Source of the DNA: Corallochytrium limacisporum
Taxonomy: Eukaryota > Opisthokonta
NCBI GenBank assembly: GCA_002811645.1
Contig: PDIP01000003.1
Span: 320,479 to 384,478, forward strand
DNA: 64,000 nt
Reading direction: 5' to 3'
In this document: piece by piece, positions 19,898 to 28,500 of the stretch
Layout of the letters: every line of letters starts with the position of its first letter
How positions within the stretch are numbered: position 1 is the stretch's first letter
The notes under the pieces: generated by a model
Seen by the model: only the letters and a program-made list of their open reading frames with translations
Told to the model about the DNA's origin: nothing
Databases searched by the model: none
Program-made: the position numbers and the translations under genes

Positions 19898-21598
19898 ATG
19901 GCGAGCAATAGTATTGAAAATGTGGAGGCCTTAAAGGCAGCAGAGGTGCCCGGCGGGCGATCTCGGGGTAGCAATGGATCGAACATATCGAAGTCTGACA
20001 CCCAGGAGGTTCCTGTGGACCCAGTTGAAGGCGACAGCAGAAATGCAAGTCCCGAGCGGGTCCCTCAAACACCGGTTGAAGAATCTGCGGCACAAGCAGA
20101 TGAGGAGGCCAACCCTGCGGAATCAGATACAGAAGAACATGCTACAACTCCACCAGATCCGGAGCGGCGAGTGAGCCATGCATCTTGGAATGTGAGTCCG
20201 ATGGATGACCTGCCTGAGATCCCGACTGGTGTGGAGTGTCGTTGCGTTTCCAAATTGACTCGCAACAGTAGCGTGGCCGTGGACACTGTGATACCCATCG
20301 CTAAGGAGCGTGTCATGGGATTGTGTTTTCACGGTGACTACGATGTTTGGGATAAGTACACACGAGAAGAGCCATCTCTAGCCAAGTTTGCCGACACCGA
20401 TTATCACCGCGGTGGCTGGGTGGTGAGCAAGAACGGATGCTGCCTGGAGCGGCACCTCAAATTTAGAAGCCCCGCAGTTGATATGCCCTTTGGCATTGGC
20501 TCTAACACGACCAGGATAACGCACGTTCACCGCGTGCGCTGGAGCAAGGTGGGGCTTCTATACCACACTCGAGCATTCGCCTACGATGTGCCATACGGTG
20601 AGTCGTTTGTGGTAGACAATGAATGGATCTTTGCGAACAATAGGAAGGGCCCAGGCACGCACTTTAAGGTTCTTGTCGACGTCCGTTTCATCAAATCTTG
20701 TTGGGTTAAGAATATTATTCGGTCCACAGCGATTGGACCAGCCGTAGACAATGCGAAAAAAACGGCGCAGTTACTCGTCAATGTGGCCAAGGCGGCAGCA
20801 CCACGTCTCGATCGCGAAGAAGCAGCAGCATCGCCAGCGGGAGATTTCCGGAAGAGCTTGGCTGTGAACTCTGAAGCGTTCCTGATTCCAGAGCAGGAAG
20901 AATATGAAGGACAGCGTGATGAAACAGAATCCGTAGATGAGGTTCCCCGAGAAATTCTTGAGCGCGCCCCTACAGCCATCTTTGTGTCTGTGGTTGCCTT
21001 CTGCGTTGGATTCTTCTACCTTTACGTCAAACAATTGGAGACTCAAGCGGCAACTGCGACATTGACAAGGGAAGTCGCTGCTCTCAAGCTTGCCCTCGTT
21101 GAAGCATTTCCTAAATCAGAGTTGGCAACAAAACTCACGGGCCAGAGCATGGAAGTCCTGGAAGAGTTCAATGATCGACGCATGCTTGCGGAAAAAGCGC
21201 TTCAGGATTATATGACGGTCATGTCCAAGATTGATAGCCAGATGGGCAGTGTCATCGAGGCCCAGCTGCATGCTGTTGGTGGCCACTCTGGATACTCCTT
21301 CAGTTGGTTCGAGGTGACTTTGGTCATTGTGATCCTGGCAGCCGCTGCCGCCATGGCAGCCTGGACGCAACTACCCACTGCTCGGGAGTTGGTCCGGAAA
21401 TACCAGGATTACCTGCCTCATGTCGGTACCAACGAGGATGACGAAGCGCCCTCTTTCGACATTGATGCACCAGAGGCTGCCAAGAAGCTTGATCGGCGGG
21501 TTACGCAGATCTTACTCCGCGAAGCGAGCATGGGTGGCCCTGCTACTCCGCACTCTACAGATTCGCACCTTGAAACCGTGCCTGAGAACAGCGATTGA
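19898..21598 (+). CDS. VASt-domain membrane protein (GRAMD/Lam/VAD1-like lipid-transfer family)
   Basis: A 566-residue protein. Residues 1-115 are acidic and disordered. Residues about 125-300 form a VASt (START-like, StARkin) domain, recognisable from MGLCFHGDYDVWDKYTREE, GGWVVSKNGCCLERHLKF, PYGESFVVDNEWIF and the closing VLVDVRFIKSCWVKNIIRS. Two hydrophobic helices follow, at about 359-379 (FVSVVAFCVGFFYLYV) and 471-490 (EVTLVIVILAAAAAMAAW), separated by a coiled-coil-like linker. Relatives (yeast Lam/Ltc, animal Aster, plant VAD1) move sterols between the ER and other membranes. Unlike most of them this protein has no GRAM domain before the VASt domain. I infer ER anchoring and lipid transfer. 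The ATG at 19898 is chosen because it opens the acidic N-terminus in a good context. Confidence 0.72.
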   Translation: MASNSIENVEALKAAEVPGGRSRGSNGSNISKSDTQEVPVDPVEGDSRNASPERVPQTPVEESAAQADEEANPAESDTEEHATTPPDPERRVSHASWNVSPMDDLPEIPTGVECRCVSKLTRNSSVAVDTVIPIAKERVMGLCFHGDYDVWDKYTREEPSLAKFADTDYHRGGWVVSKNGCCLERHLKFRSPAVDMPFGIGSNTTRITHVHRVRWSKVGLLYHTRAFAYDVPYGESFVVDNEWIFANNRKGPGTHFKVLVDVRFIKSCWVKNIIRSTAIGPAVDNAKKTAQLLVNVAKAAAPRLDREEAAASPAGDFRKSLAVNSEAFLIPEQEEYEGQRDETESVDEVPREILERAPTAIFVSVVAFCVGFFYLYVKQLETQAATATLTREVAALKLALVEAFPKSELATKLTGQSMEVLEEFNDRRMLAEKALQDYMTVMSKIDSQMGSVIEAQLHAVGGHSGYSFSWFEVTLVIVILAAAAAMAAWTQLPTARELVRKYQDYLPHVGTNEDDEAPSFDIDAPEAAKKLDRRVTQILLREASMGGPATPHSTDSHLETVPENSD

Positions 21599-21973
21599 CT
21601 GTCCACAAACTACATTCAACTACATAAGATACTACGAGTTATAAGTCGTATTTATTGATTTTTCTGCCGTGCCTAAGTTAAGTTTGAGCCCCCCCCCCTC
21701 CTACAGTCATTGAGTTGCTCAAGGGGTTGGCGTCCCGCCGCGTATCCGCTGGTCGCTGAGTTGGCAGACGTGGATACTCGGTTCAAATTCTACGTATTTC
21801 AAAATTTGCGTAGCAGTCACATGCGAGTTTGTTTAATGCCTGATCACTGGAAGAGTTTCTGCACTTCTCAATTAATTGATAAACTAAAGTGCTTCGTTAA
21901 AGAAATTTTGAGTGGTAAAGCTGTGAGCATGTGAATTACAGGAGAGAAATCCAACAAGCAATCATCGTTAACT
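21599..21973. other. Short tandem intergenic region before the JTB-like gene
   Basis: Contains a C10 run at 21689-21698, about 280 bp before the next ATG. Nothing else recognisable. Confidence 0.4.
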
Positions 21974-22327
21974 ATGTCTGAAGCGGAACAGAACGCACCA
22001 TCGCCGGTGGCGGAGGGAAATGACACAGGGTGTACTAATGTCAAAACCCTTCAAACCTGTGACTTTTGTAGGGGGGAGATTCAGTCCGCAGACTTTTGCC
22101 AAACAACAGGCATGGCAGAGGAAATCCAATGTTCAAAGAACGGAAATGAAGTTACTGTGTGGCGGTCGTGTACCTATGTCATGGGTTATGAATTAGGCAT
22201 GCTCGGTGTCTTTGAAGCTAGCATGATTATAGTTCTAATTTGTTCAGTTTTTCTAATGCGACAACGAAAGAGGAAGCTTGACACAGTGGCCTATACTCGG
22301 CTTCAGAGGCAGCTTGGTGATCCTTGA
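21974..22327 (+). CDS. JTB: JTB-like single-pass membrane protein
   Basis: A 117-residue protein matching the JTB family: a Cys-rich ectodomain (CDFCRGEIQSADFCQTTG, then EEIQCSKN and WRSCTYV), one membrane helix (about 80-98, EASMIIVLICSVFLM) and a short basic tail, RQRKRKLDTVAYTRLQRQL, collinear with human JTB. JTB has been linked to mitochondria and cell division in animals, but its molecular role is unclear. The animal proteins carry a cleavable signal peptide before the Cys-rich part. Here residues 1-22 are acidic/polar with no hydrophobic core, so either an upstream exon supplies the signal or topology relies on the single helix. The gene converges on the cytochrome-b5 reductase gene with about 160 bp between them. 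Confidence 0.72.
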   Translation: MSEAEQNAPSPVAEGNDTGCTNVKTLQTCDFCRGEIQSADFCQTTGMAEEIQCSKNGNEVTVWRSCTYVMGYELGMLGVFEASMIIVLICSVFLMRQRKRKLDTVAYTRLQRQLGDP

Positions 22328-22489
22328 AGGTTCCCTTCTCGCACAGATATAAACTCTTAGTTTCACCTGCTTTCTAGTTCTACGGTTTATTTACTCTATG
22401 GTATATGCGTCATACAGTGACGAAGGGGTGCATAATTCATGATGGATTCTGGATATGCCTGGTTTTGCCTTCCCTGGTGGGAACGTAAC

Positions 22490-23386
22490 TTAGAACTTGT
22501 ACCAGTTAGTCTCACCGAAACCAAGTTCCTTGAGGTTGGGCAAACAGGCGAAGTCGATCATGGGCGGAGGCCCGCACATGAGAATCTGCGTGTCAGGACT
22601 AGCGGCCGGCAAATGCTTCTCAATCATATCTTTTGTGATGAAGCCCTTGTCGTACTTCCATCCGTCCTCCGGGCGGTCAAGGGTGTACCAGACCTTAAAG
22701 TTGTCGTGTGATGCAGCCAGACCCTCAAGTTCATCCCGTAACAAGATGTCCTTTTCAGTTTGGTTAGCGTACAGCAAGCAAACCTCAGTCTTGTCCTTGG
22801 GATCCTTCAGGATGGCTTTCACGACCTGAAGCATTGGGGTGATACCAGAGCCACCGGCAATCATTCCAATCTTGTTACCGACGCGCTTCTCGGACTTGCT
22901 GATGGATGAAATGTCTATCTTCCCCCTGCCTTCGTAAGTAAGCTTGCCCTTAGGTCCCTTCACGTCAATAGTGTCTCCAACTTTCATATTCTCCAAATAC
23001 TGGGTCATCTTGCCACCGTTGGGGAACTTGGGATGGACATTGGAAAAGTAAACTTTGATCATGAGATCAAAGTAGCCAACCTCATCATCGCTTGTGATGG
23101 GGGTGTACGAACGCATGACAGGTTTGCCGTCGACAGTAGCGCTCAGGCTCATGTGTTGACCGATAGGCAATCCCAGAATGTGCTTGTCAGAGTCAAGGGC
23201 AAACCGGAAGATGCGGGTGTCCGGGCTCACTTCCTTCTTTTCAATCAACTTGAAAGGCTTAGCCTTAGTTGCATCAAGAGCCTTCGGTGCAGAGGGTTTC
23301 GAATTCTGCATGAGATAGAAGTAGGCAGAGGCAGCCAGAACGGCAACCAATGCCAGAATAAGCGGAAGCTTCTGTTGCATATCCAT
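22490..23386 (-). CDS. NADH-cytochrome b5 reductase
   Basis: A 298-residue flavoprotein that passes electrons from NADH through FAD to cytochrome b5 for fatty-acid desaturation, sterol synthesis and similar reactions. One N-terminal helix (about residues 7-25, KLPLILALVAVLAASAYFY) anchors it in the ER or outer mitochondrial membrane. The FAD site is RSYTPIT, preceded by GLPIGQHM; the NADH site is GMIAGGSGITPMLQV, and the C-terminal CGPPPMID closes the nicotinamide pocket. The last residues, ETNWYKF, match the family's usual aromatic end. I start at the ATG at 23386. The frame is open for another 444 bases upstream, but that part lacks homology. All motifs look intact. Confidence 0.93.
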   Translation of the reverse strand: MDMQQKLPLILALVAVLAASAYFYLMQNSKPSAPKALDATKAKPFKLIEKKEVSPDTRIFRFALDSDKHILGLPIGQHMSLSATVDGKPVMRSYTPITSDDEVGYFDLMIKVYFSNVHPKFPNGGKMTQYLENMKVGDTIDVKGPKGKLTYEGRGKIDISSISKSEKRVGNKIGMIAGGSGITPMLQVVKAILKDPKDKTEVCLLYANQTEKDILLRDELEGLAASHDNFKVWYTLDRPEDGWKYDKGFITKDMIEKHLPAASPDTQILMCGPPPMIDFACLPNLKELGFGETNWYKF

Positions 23387-24337
23387 GATGATACGATTTC
23401 TGTATTGAACCGTGGGTGCTCGGCCACTCCACGTGGCACTACACAGAGTCACCATATCAAGCCTACTCAAATACCTATGGCCAATGTCGACGAACATTGC
23501 AGAAAATAGAACCATGAGACTATGTACACGACTCAACATCCACTGGTACTTCATTTGAGAACGTAGGAGTATGCTTGCTTTCATTGTTCCCACTTGTGGG
23601 TGTGGCCAAGGGTCTTTGGGTCCTACCACGACTGTGTGCGTGTCACAGCCCTTTCGAGTCAATCCTAACAACCCTCCCCACTTCGGTTGTGAATATGTGG
23701 CACTTTCACTCACCGTGGTGTCCTGCGGTGTAATGCTCAAAGGCGGATCATTTTGCTTCGGGGTTGGGGTCCCTTCTGTTGAAGACTTTCCCAGTTTTTG
23801 TTTTTGGGGCGAGAGTGGCTGGTTTGTCATCCAGTGGTGGGTGGAATTGGGGAGAGGGTGGGGTGGGAGAGGTGGGACATGTCATAACCGCCGCTATTGG
23901 TCTCTGCCTCGAGCTCCAACTGTGCGGTGCTGCTGGGGAAACCGGATCAAGGTCTGCCCGTGCAAATTTGTGACTGACGGGCTGCGGTCGAAGTCTTCGT
24001 CACTCTCATTCCTCTTACCATCTCACCCACAAGACGAACTCTGTGACATTCAGCATACAAACATTGTAGCACAAGTGTTCGAGAACCGCAAGAAAGACTG
24101 GTGCATATTCCCCCACACACATCGTATCAGTGGTGTTCCACTATGATTATATGTCCAATATATAATGAATTTAAGTATGCTTCATTTTCAAGGGGGTTTA
24201 CCAAGCCGAATGGTAGAGAGAGACTAAATTTTGAGGGTGGCGGCAGTGCGCTTAAAGCACGTCAGATGGCCAGCGATACATCATCGTCCGTGGGATAAGG
24301 ATTCTGTTGGAAATCAAGGCATTGATATTTGTGTAAA
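23387..24337. other. Intergenic region, 0.95 kb
   Basis: Lies between two minus-strand genes. Open frames here are long by chance over G/T-rich sequence and have no recognisable domain. I see no RNA gene or repeat. Confidence 0.45.
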
Positions 24338-26476
24338 CTACTCGACTCCATCGTGGTCTTCCCCACTAGTGGAACGCTTGCGATCGCCACTGCCCCCGTC
24401 ACCACTGTCACTATCATCACGGTCACGCTTCGCAGTTTCGCTTACCCCTGTTGCCTCTTCTGAGTTTTTGGAAACATCTTCTGGAACCGAAGGTGATGGT
24501 TCCGTTACGTGGCTATCTTTATCCCGGGGAGTGGACGTTTGGTTTGCACGATTCTGCTTCTGAAGATAGTTTGAAATGTATGGAGTGGCGCCAACAGTGG
24601 ACAAGATCGCACCGGTTCCAACGCCAACGGCGCCAGCTGCGAGAGCGACAGGCATCATGGAACCTGCCAAGGCCATGAATCCTAAGCCACCCGCAGCCAT
24701 CGTCAGCATACCCGCGCCCATGAATCCGTAATGGGCCGCCTTCACAACCGGGGGCTTGATGAATTCTTCCACAACCAAACTCACCAAGATATCCTCTTTT
24801 AACTCGTCTACTCCCTTCACCTCAACGTTGCCGAAATCAAGTTCATCAGGGTCATAACCACGCGCGGTCGTTGTGTAAACTTTGCAGCCTCCTGCACTTC
24901 CAGTTAGGGCCTTCTGCCACTGGGTAACCATCCGTTGCCGGGCTTTTTCACGCAAGGAATCCATGTCATCAGATTTGGTGCGGACAACGAAGACGTTCGC
25001 ACCGCAGCGTCTTGTGAGGATGTCAAAATCAACTTTTTGGTTGGTGTCAGCGGACCCGTTCACGACCATAATGCCCAAATTGACCTCCCTGTCACTAAGC
25101 TGTTTCATAAGGGCAGCATCATGCGCCTTCTCCCTTTTTAGTCGCTCGACCTCGGTTTCTGCATGGTCAACATCGGCGGCTTCATGCAATCCAGGCAAAT
25201 CCATCAGGAGAAAATGGCCGGTATTATCAAGCCATCTTGCATCACAGATGTAGGCCTCTGGGTGTTGCGTAGTGCCAGCCATAGCACCAACTGCAAGGAT
25301 GTCTGTTTCTTTTGGATCAACTCCCATAATTGCTTTCAGCAACGTGCTCTTGCCACTGCTTACCTTACCCCAGACTGCCACCACATGACGCTGTAAGGCA
25401 GCATTGTCTAGATCCTCAGGCCTGACCTTCTCGCGGACCGAGATTTCAAAGCGAGGACCTTCTTCCTTGGAAAGCTCAGCAAAAATCTCTGCAGTCTTGC
25501 GAATATTTACCTGAAATTCGGCAATGTCTTCAGTGTCAAGTTCCCTGGTGATCGAGTTTTCAGTCGCTGTTGTGACCTGCTTGTCTTCTGATGCAGTGTC
25601 TTCAGTCGTGTCCATTGGGTCCTTTGACATTGTCGAGTCTTTGGCACTCTCTTCTGATTGATCGTTGTGTTCTGGCAGAGGATGCCCACTTTCGTGCTGT
25701 TTCTTGGCCCAATAAGATGAATATGCACTGTAGGCTGCTTCGTACGCACTGGTGGCATACTTCGTTGCTGTATCCACGTAAGATACGGCCGCAGACTGAG
25801 CTCCCGCAGCCTTCTCCTCCTCACTTGGTTCTCGATCTGTGTTTAAAATCATCTGTGCCGTCAATTTCGGCAGGAGAGAACTGAGGGAGTACCCGGAGGC
25901 AACGTCATCCTTTATCTTGCGCCTTTGCAGTACGTTCTCTGGTGTTGCATCACTTGCTGCACCTTGCTCCTTATCCGAAACTTTCCCTGCCGCATCGATA
26001 TCAAGAACCAGCATATGATCTACAGGAAAGCCATCTCCAATTTCACAGACGTATGCAGCGACGGGGCCTGCCATGACATTGCGAATGCTCTCTGACAGAT
26101 GGCCATAGTATGTCTGCACCTGTTGGGATCCGGTCTTCAGAGCATTCTGTACCTTCTCTCGCGTGCTTAGCACAGTGCTAGCAGACATCTCATCCGTGCT
26201 GGTGCCGTAAACACCGCTGCCCACGAGATCGGGTGCATTAACGTCTAGGTTTTTGATTGTGTCTTCTGTATTTGAGAAGATGTGCAGCTGTTCTCCTGCG
26301 CTCAAAGATGGTTCTCCATTGACATATGTGAAATATGCACGGATCAGAGCCCGTTTCTGTGGGCTCCTCCGACCAATGAAAGAAATCGTAACATAATTGC
26401 CATTGGCTTTGATAATATCCGGTGTCTTGGTCAATAGTGTTGTCTTCTTCAGGGGTACAGCCTCGCTTTCCGCCAT
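24338..26476 (-). CDS. Dynamin-superfamily-like large GTPase with C-terminal membrane hairpin
   Basis: A 712-residue protein. The GTPase motifs are clear: P-loop GKVSSGKSTLLKAIMG from residue 370, a switch I threonine in AMAGTTQHPEA, DLPGLHEA (G3, DxxG) and RTKSDDMDS (G4, TKxD). The order and the SSGKS loop fit Dynamin_N-type or bacterial-dynamin-like proteins rather than Ras-like ones. Near the C-terminus (about 590-650) two hydrophobic glycine-rich segments, FMGAGMLTMAAGGLGFMALAG and the following VALAAGAVGVGTGAIL, could form a membrane hairpin like that of mitofusins or immunity-related GTPases. The first 330 residues are unfamiliar, with an Ala/Tyr-rich helical part at about 225-260 and an acidic linker. 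No GED or PH domain is seen. I infer a membrane-remodelling or membrane-tethering role. The ATG at 26476 is chosen over an upstream GTG. Confidence 0.68.
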   Translation of the reverse strand: MAESEAVPLKKTTLLTKTPDIIKANGNYVTISFIGRRSPQKRALIRAYFTYVNGEPSLSAGEQLHIFSNTEDTIKNLDVNAPDLVGSGVYGTSTDEMSASTVLSTREKVQNALKTGSQQVQTYYGHLSESIRNVMAGPVAAYVCEIGDGFPVDHMLVLDIDAAGKVSDKEQGAASDATPENVLQRRKIKDDVASGYSLSSLLPKLTAQMILNTDREPSEEEKAAGAQSAAVSYVDTATKYATSAYEAAYSAYSSYWAKKQHESGHPLPEHNDQSEESAKDSTMSKDPMDTTEDTASEDKQVTTATENSITRELDTEDIAEFQVNIRKTAEIFAELSKEEGPRFEISVREKVRPEDLDNAALQRHVVAVWGKVSSGKSTLLKAIMGVDPKETDILAVGAMAGTTQHPEAYICDARWLDNTGHFLLMDLPGLHEAADVDHAETEVERLKREKAHDAALMKQLSDREVNLGIMVVNGSADTNQKVDFDILTRRCGANVFVVRTKSDDMDSLREKARQRMVTQWQKALTGSAGGCKVYTTTARGYDPDELDFGNVEVKGVDELKEDILVSLVVEEFIKPPVVKAAHYGFMGAGMLTMAAGGLGFMALAGSMMPVALAAGAVGVGTGAILSTVGATPYISNYLQKQNRANQTSTPRDKDSHVTEPSPSVPEDVSKNSEEATGVSETAKRDRDDSDSGDGGSGDRKRSTSGEDHDGVE

Positions 26477-26993
26477 CGTGCGCGCCAACACAATGTAACC
26501 CACAGCTCAGATATTCAAACTCGCTCTGATTCTGTATCACATATATGTTTCGCCTCGCATTTCGCCTCGATGCTCTCATCAAGATTTCGGGTGCAATAGT
26601 CAGTTTCTAAGAATAGGACCTGTAGTACCTTCTGTCCGGGTCTCATTGCAGAGAGGGATTTGGCATCGTCAACGGGTCACGGCGCGGGCGCCCCCCCCCC
26701 GGGGGCCCCCGGGGGGGGGGGTACGGAGACTTGGTCTTGCGCACTCGTACATGGACCCAGCACGAAATCAGTTGCATTCGCTGTCGTGGGCATGCTATTT
26801 AGAAGAGCCATGAGATTGGCAACAAGCGAATTTGATAAAAATTGCATTGGAACGGAGCGAGGCCTGTTCTTCTTCATATGCGATGCTAGTGATCCGTGAT
26901 CTCTTGTTGATTCTCCTGCGCTTGCAATTACTGATGCAATAGAAGAAGAAGAGTTTGACGGGCTTGCCAATACAGATGAAATAGAAGAACACA
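26477..26993. other. Divergent promoter region with a G/C palindrome
   Basis: Short divergent spacer between the GTPase gene and the GT8 gene. Its one striking feature is the palindrome at 26691-26720, listed separately. Confidence 0.5.
26691..26720. repeat. Perfect 30-bp palindrome of G/C blocks
   Basis: The sequence is C10, G5, C5, G10, which is its own reverse complement. It sits between divergent genes, about 215 bp from one ATG and 275 bp from the other. It could extrude as a cruciform or fold as a hairpin. Such symmetry could also be an assembly or sequencing artefact in a homopolymer region. Confidence 0.7.
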
Positions 26994-28178
26994 ATGTCTT
27001 TGCCGGTACATCGCGGAAAGAAGCCGCCTGAAAATGATCTCATCGCACAACTTATGGATATTTCCAACAACATGAGTGGGAGATTCCTTGTTCGTATGGG
27101 TGTGTTGTTCCTTGTGGGGATCGTAGTGTGTTTCTTCATATTTGTTGGCGGTGATTCTCGGACACAGCGGGAAAAATGGGTGCAGCGTCTAAAGACAGTG
27201 GAATCTAAGCAAGCTGGCCAAATGCGTACGAACATTATTCTAAGCACGGATCGAGAGCAATTACCAGGCGTTGTTGGCACTATGAGGTCTTCTTTCAACC
27301 ACACGACCACGGAGGTTCACTACAACATTCTGATCGCAGACGACTCAAGCGAGGAAGATCTGTGGACAACGTTCAGATGTTGGGACGCAACTGAGGAGGA
27401 AATTGATATGTTTAAGCGGCGAAGTGAGATCATCATATTCGATTCCGAATTCCTCGATGGCAAGTTCAGGGTGGCACCTGACGACGGAATATCGAATCTA
27501 TCATCAGTTGCAAACTTTGTGCGGTTCTATTTCGCAGAGTTTTTCCCGGATTTGGACTATGGAATTTACATGGATGTTGACGTCCTGGTACTCGCGGATA
27601 TAAGGCAGGTATGGGATGCTCTGACTTCAACGGATAAGACCTTTGTCGCGGTAGAACGCGCGAAGACTTTTGGATGGAACATTGCCCCCGTGGTGTATCA
27701 GATATACGAAGATCGGTACGGCACAAAATATCAGGCGGACCAAAAAGCCTTCAACGCTGGAGTCTTTGGCGTCAACCTGAAGCAGTACAGGAAGAAAAAG
27801 CTGACGAGTGAGGCGGAATTTTGGATGCAAGCAAACGCAGAAACGGGCAACCTCTGGCAGTTTGGTACTCAGCCGGTTCAATTGCTGATCTCTCACGGTG
27901 ACTGGGTGAAGGTTGATCCATGTTGGAATGTTGATGGCCTTGGACATGGTAAACGCATCACGTTCTCTGCCCTCGAAAAGGCTTGCCTAATGCATTGGAC
28001 CGGTAAGAAGAAGCCATGGTTCAAGGAGACACGCATGAAATCACTTTACAATGCTGAGGTCGGAACCATGTGCAACGGCCTAGGCCAATGTCGCACTCTT
28101 GTGAACTCTGAAAGAGCAGCAAAGAACCAAGATCTCTGCTTCTGTGATAATGGATCTACTGGTACATCCTGTTATTGA
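26994..28178 (+). CDS. GT8-family glycosyltransferase with C-terminal EGF-like motif, type II membrane protein
   Basis: A 394-residue protein. A short cytosolic N-terminus and one membrane helix at about 32-53 (LVRMGVLFLVGIVVCFFIFV) predict a type II Golgi protein. The GT8 catalytic core follows: the nucleotide-sugar motif YMDVDVLVL, whose Asp194-x-Asp196 binds Mn2+, then KAFNAGVFGVNL, and near 310-340 a HWTG motif preceded by Cys (CLMHWTGKKKPW), typical of glycogenin/LgtC-type GT8 enzymes. They transfer Gal, Glc, GalA or Xyl with retention. The last 35 residues (MCNGLGQCRTLV ... LCFCDNGSTGTSCY) form a six-cysteine EGF-like pattern, unusual in GT8 enzymes. The start ATG at 26994 is in a good context and gives the expected topology. 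The donor sugar cannot be told. Confidence 0.82.
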   Translation: MSLPVHRGKKPPENDLIAQLMDISNNMSGRFLVRMGVLFLVGIVVCFFIFVGGDSRTQREKWVQRLKTVESKQAGQMRTNIILSTDREQLPGVVGTMRSSFNHTTTEVHYNILIADDSSEEDLWTTFRCWDATEEEIDMFKRRSEIIIFDSEFLDGKFRVAPDDGISNLSSVANFVRFYFAEFFPDLDYGIYMDVDVLVLADIRQVWDALTSTDKTFVAVERAKTFGWNIAPVVYQIYEDRYGTKYQADQKAFNAGVFGVNLKQYRKKKLTSEAEFWMQANAETGNLWQFGTQPVQLLISHGDWVKVDPCWNVDGLGHGKRITFSALEKACLMHWTGKKKPWFKETRMKSLYNAEVGTMCNGLGQCRTLVNSERAAKNQDLCFCDNGSTGTSCY

Positions 28179-28500
28179 CGCAAGAGTTCTGCGTTTGATG
28201 CGAGCGATGTGCCCTTACAGCACCGTTGCCCTCCTCCCCAGGAAGGCCGCCCCACCCCTCCCCTTGGGTGGGGTGCTGTGTGGTGTGAGCGGTGGCAACG
28301 GAAGGTCAGGCGAGCCTCATCTCAACCGCGTGCGCGGCAATCAAAGACCGCAGTTCTTGTAGGGTATTAGATTTCTCGTGCCCATGTAGAAGGTTAGCAA
28401 GTGGCACATCAACTAAGAACAAATAAAGAAACCAGGAAAATGTAGTTCGTAGCAAATAGTCAGGACAGCACAGTCCTGCACAAATTACCTGGAAGCTAAT
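28179..28500. other. Short tandem intergenic region with a hairpin
   Basis: An 8-bp perfect inverted repeat, CCCCACCC / GGGTGGGG (28250-28257 and 28266-28273, 8-base loop), lies 72 bp after the GT8 stop and 230 bp before the helicase ATG. It may act in the 3' region of one gene or the promoter of the other. Confidence 0.45.

Noticed and set aside
21760-21800. tRNA-like T-loop string GGTTCAAATTC
   Set aside because: No pairing stems, no A box at the right distance and no cloverleaf. Not a tRNA.
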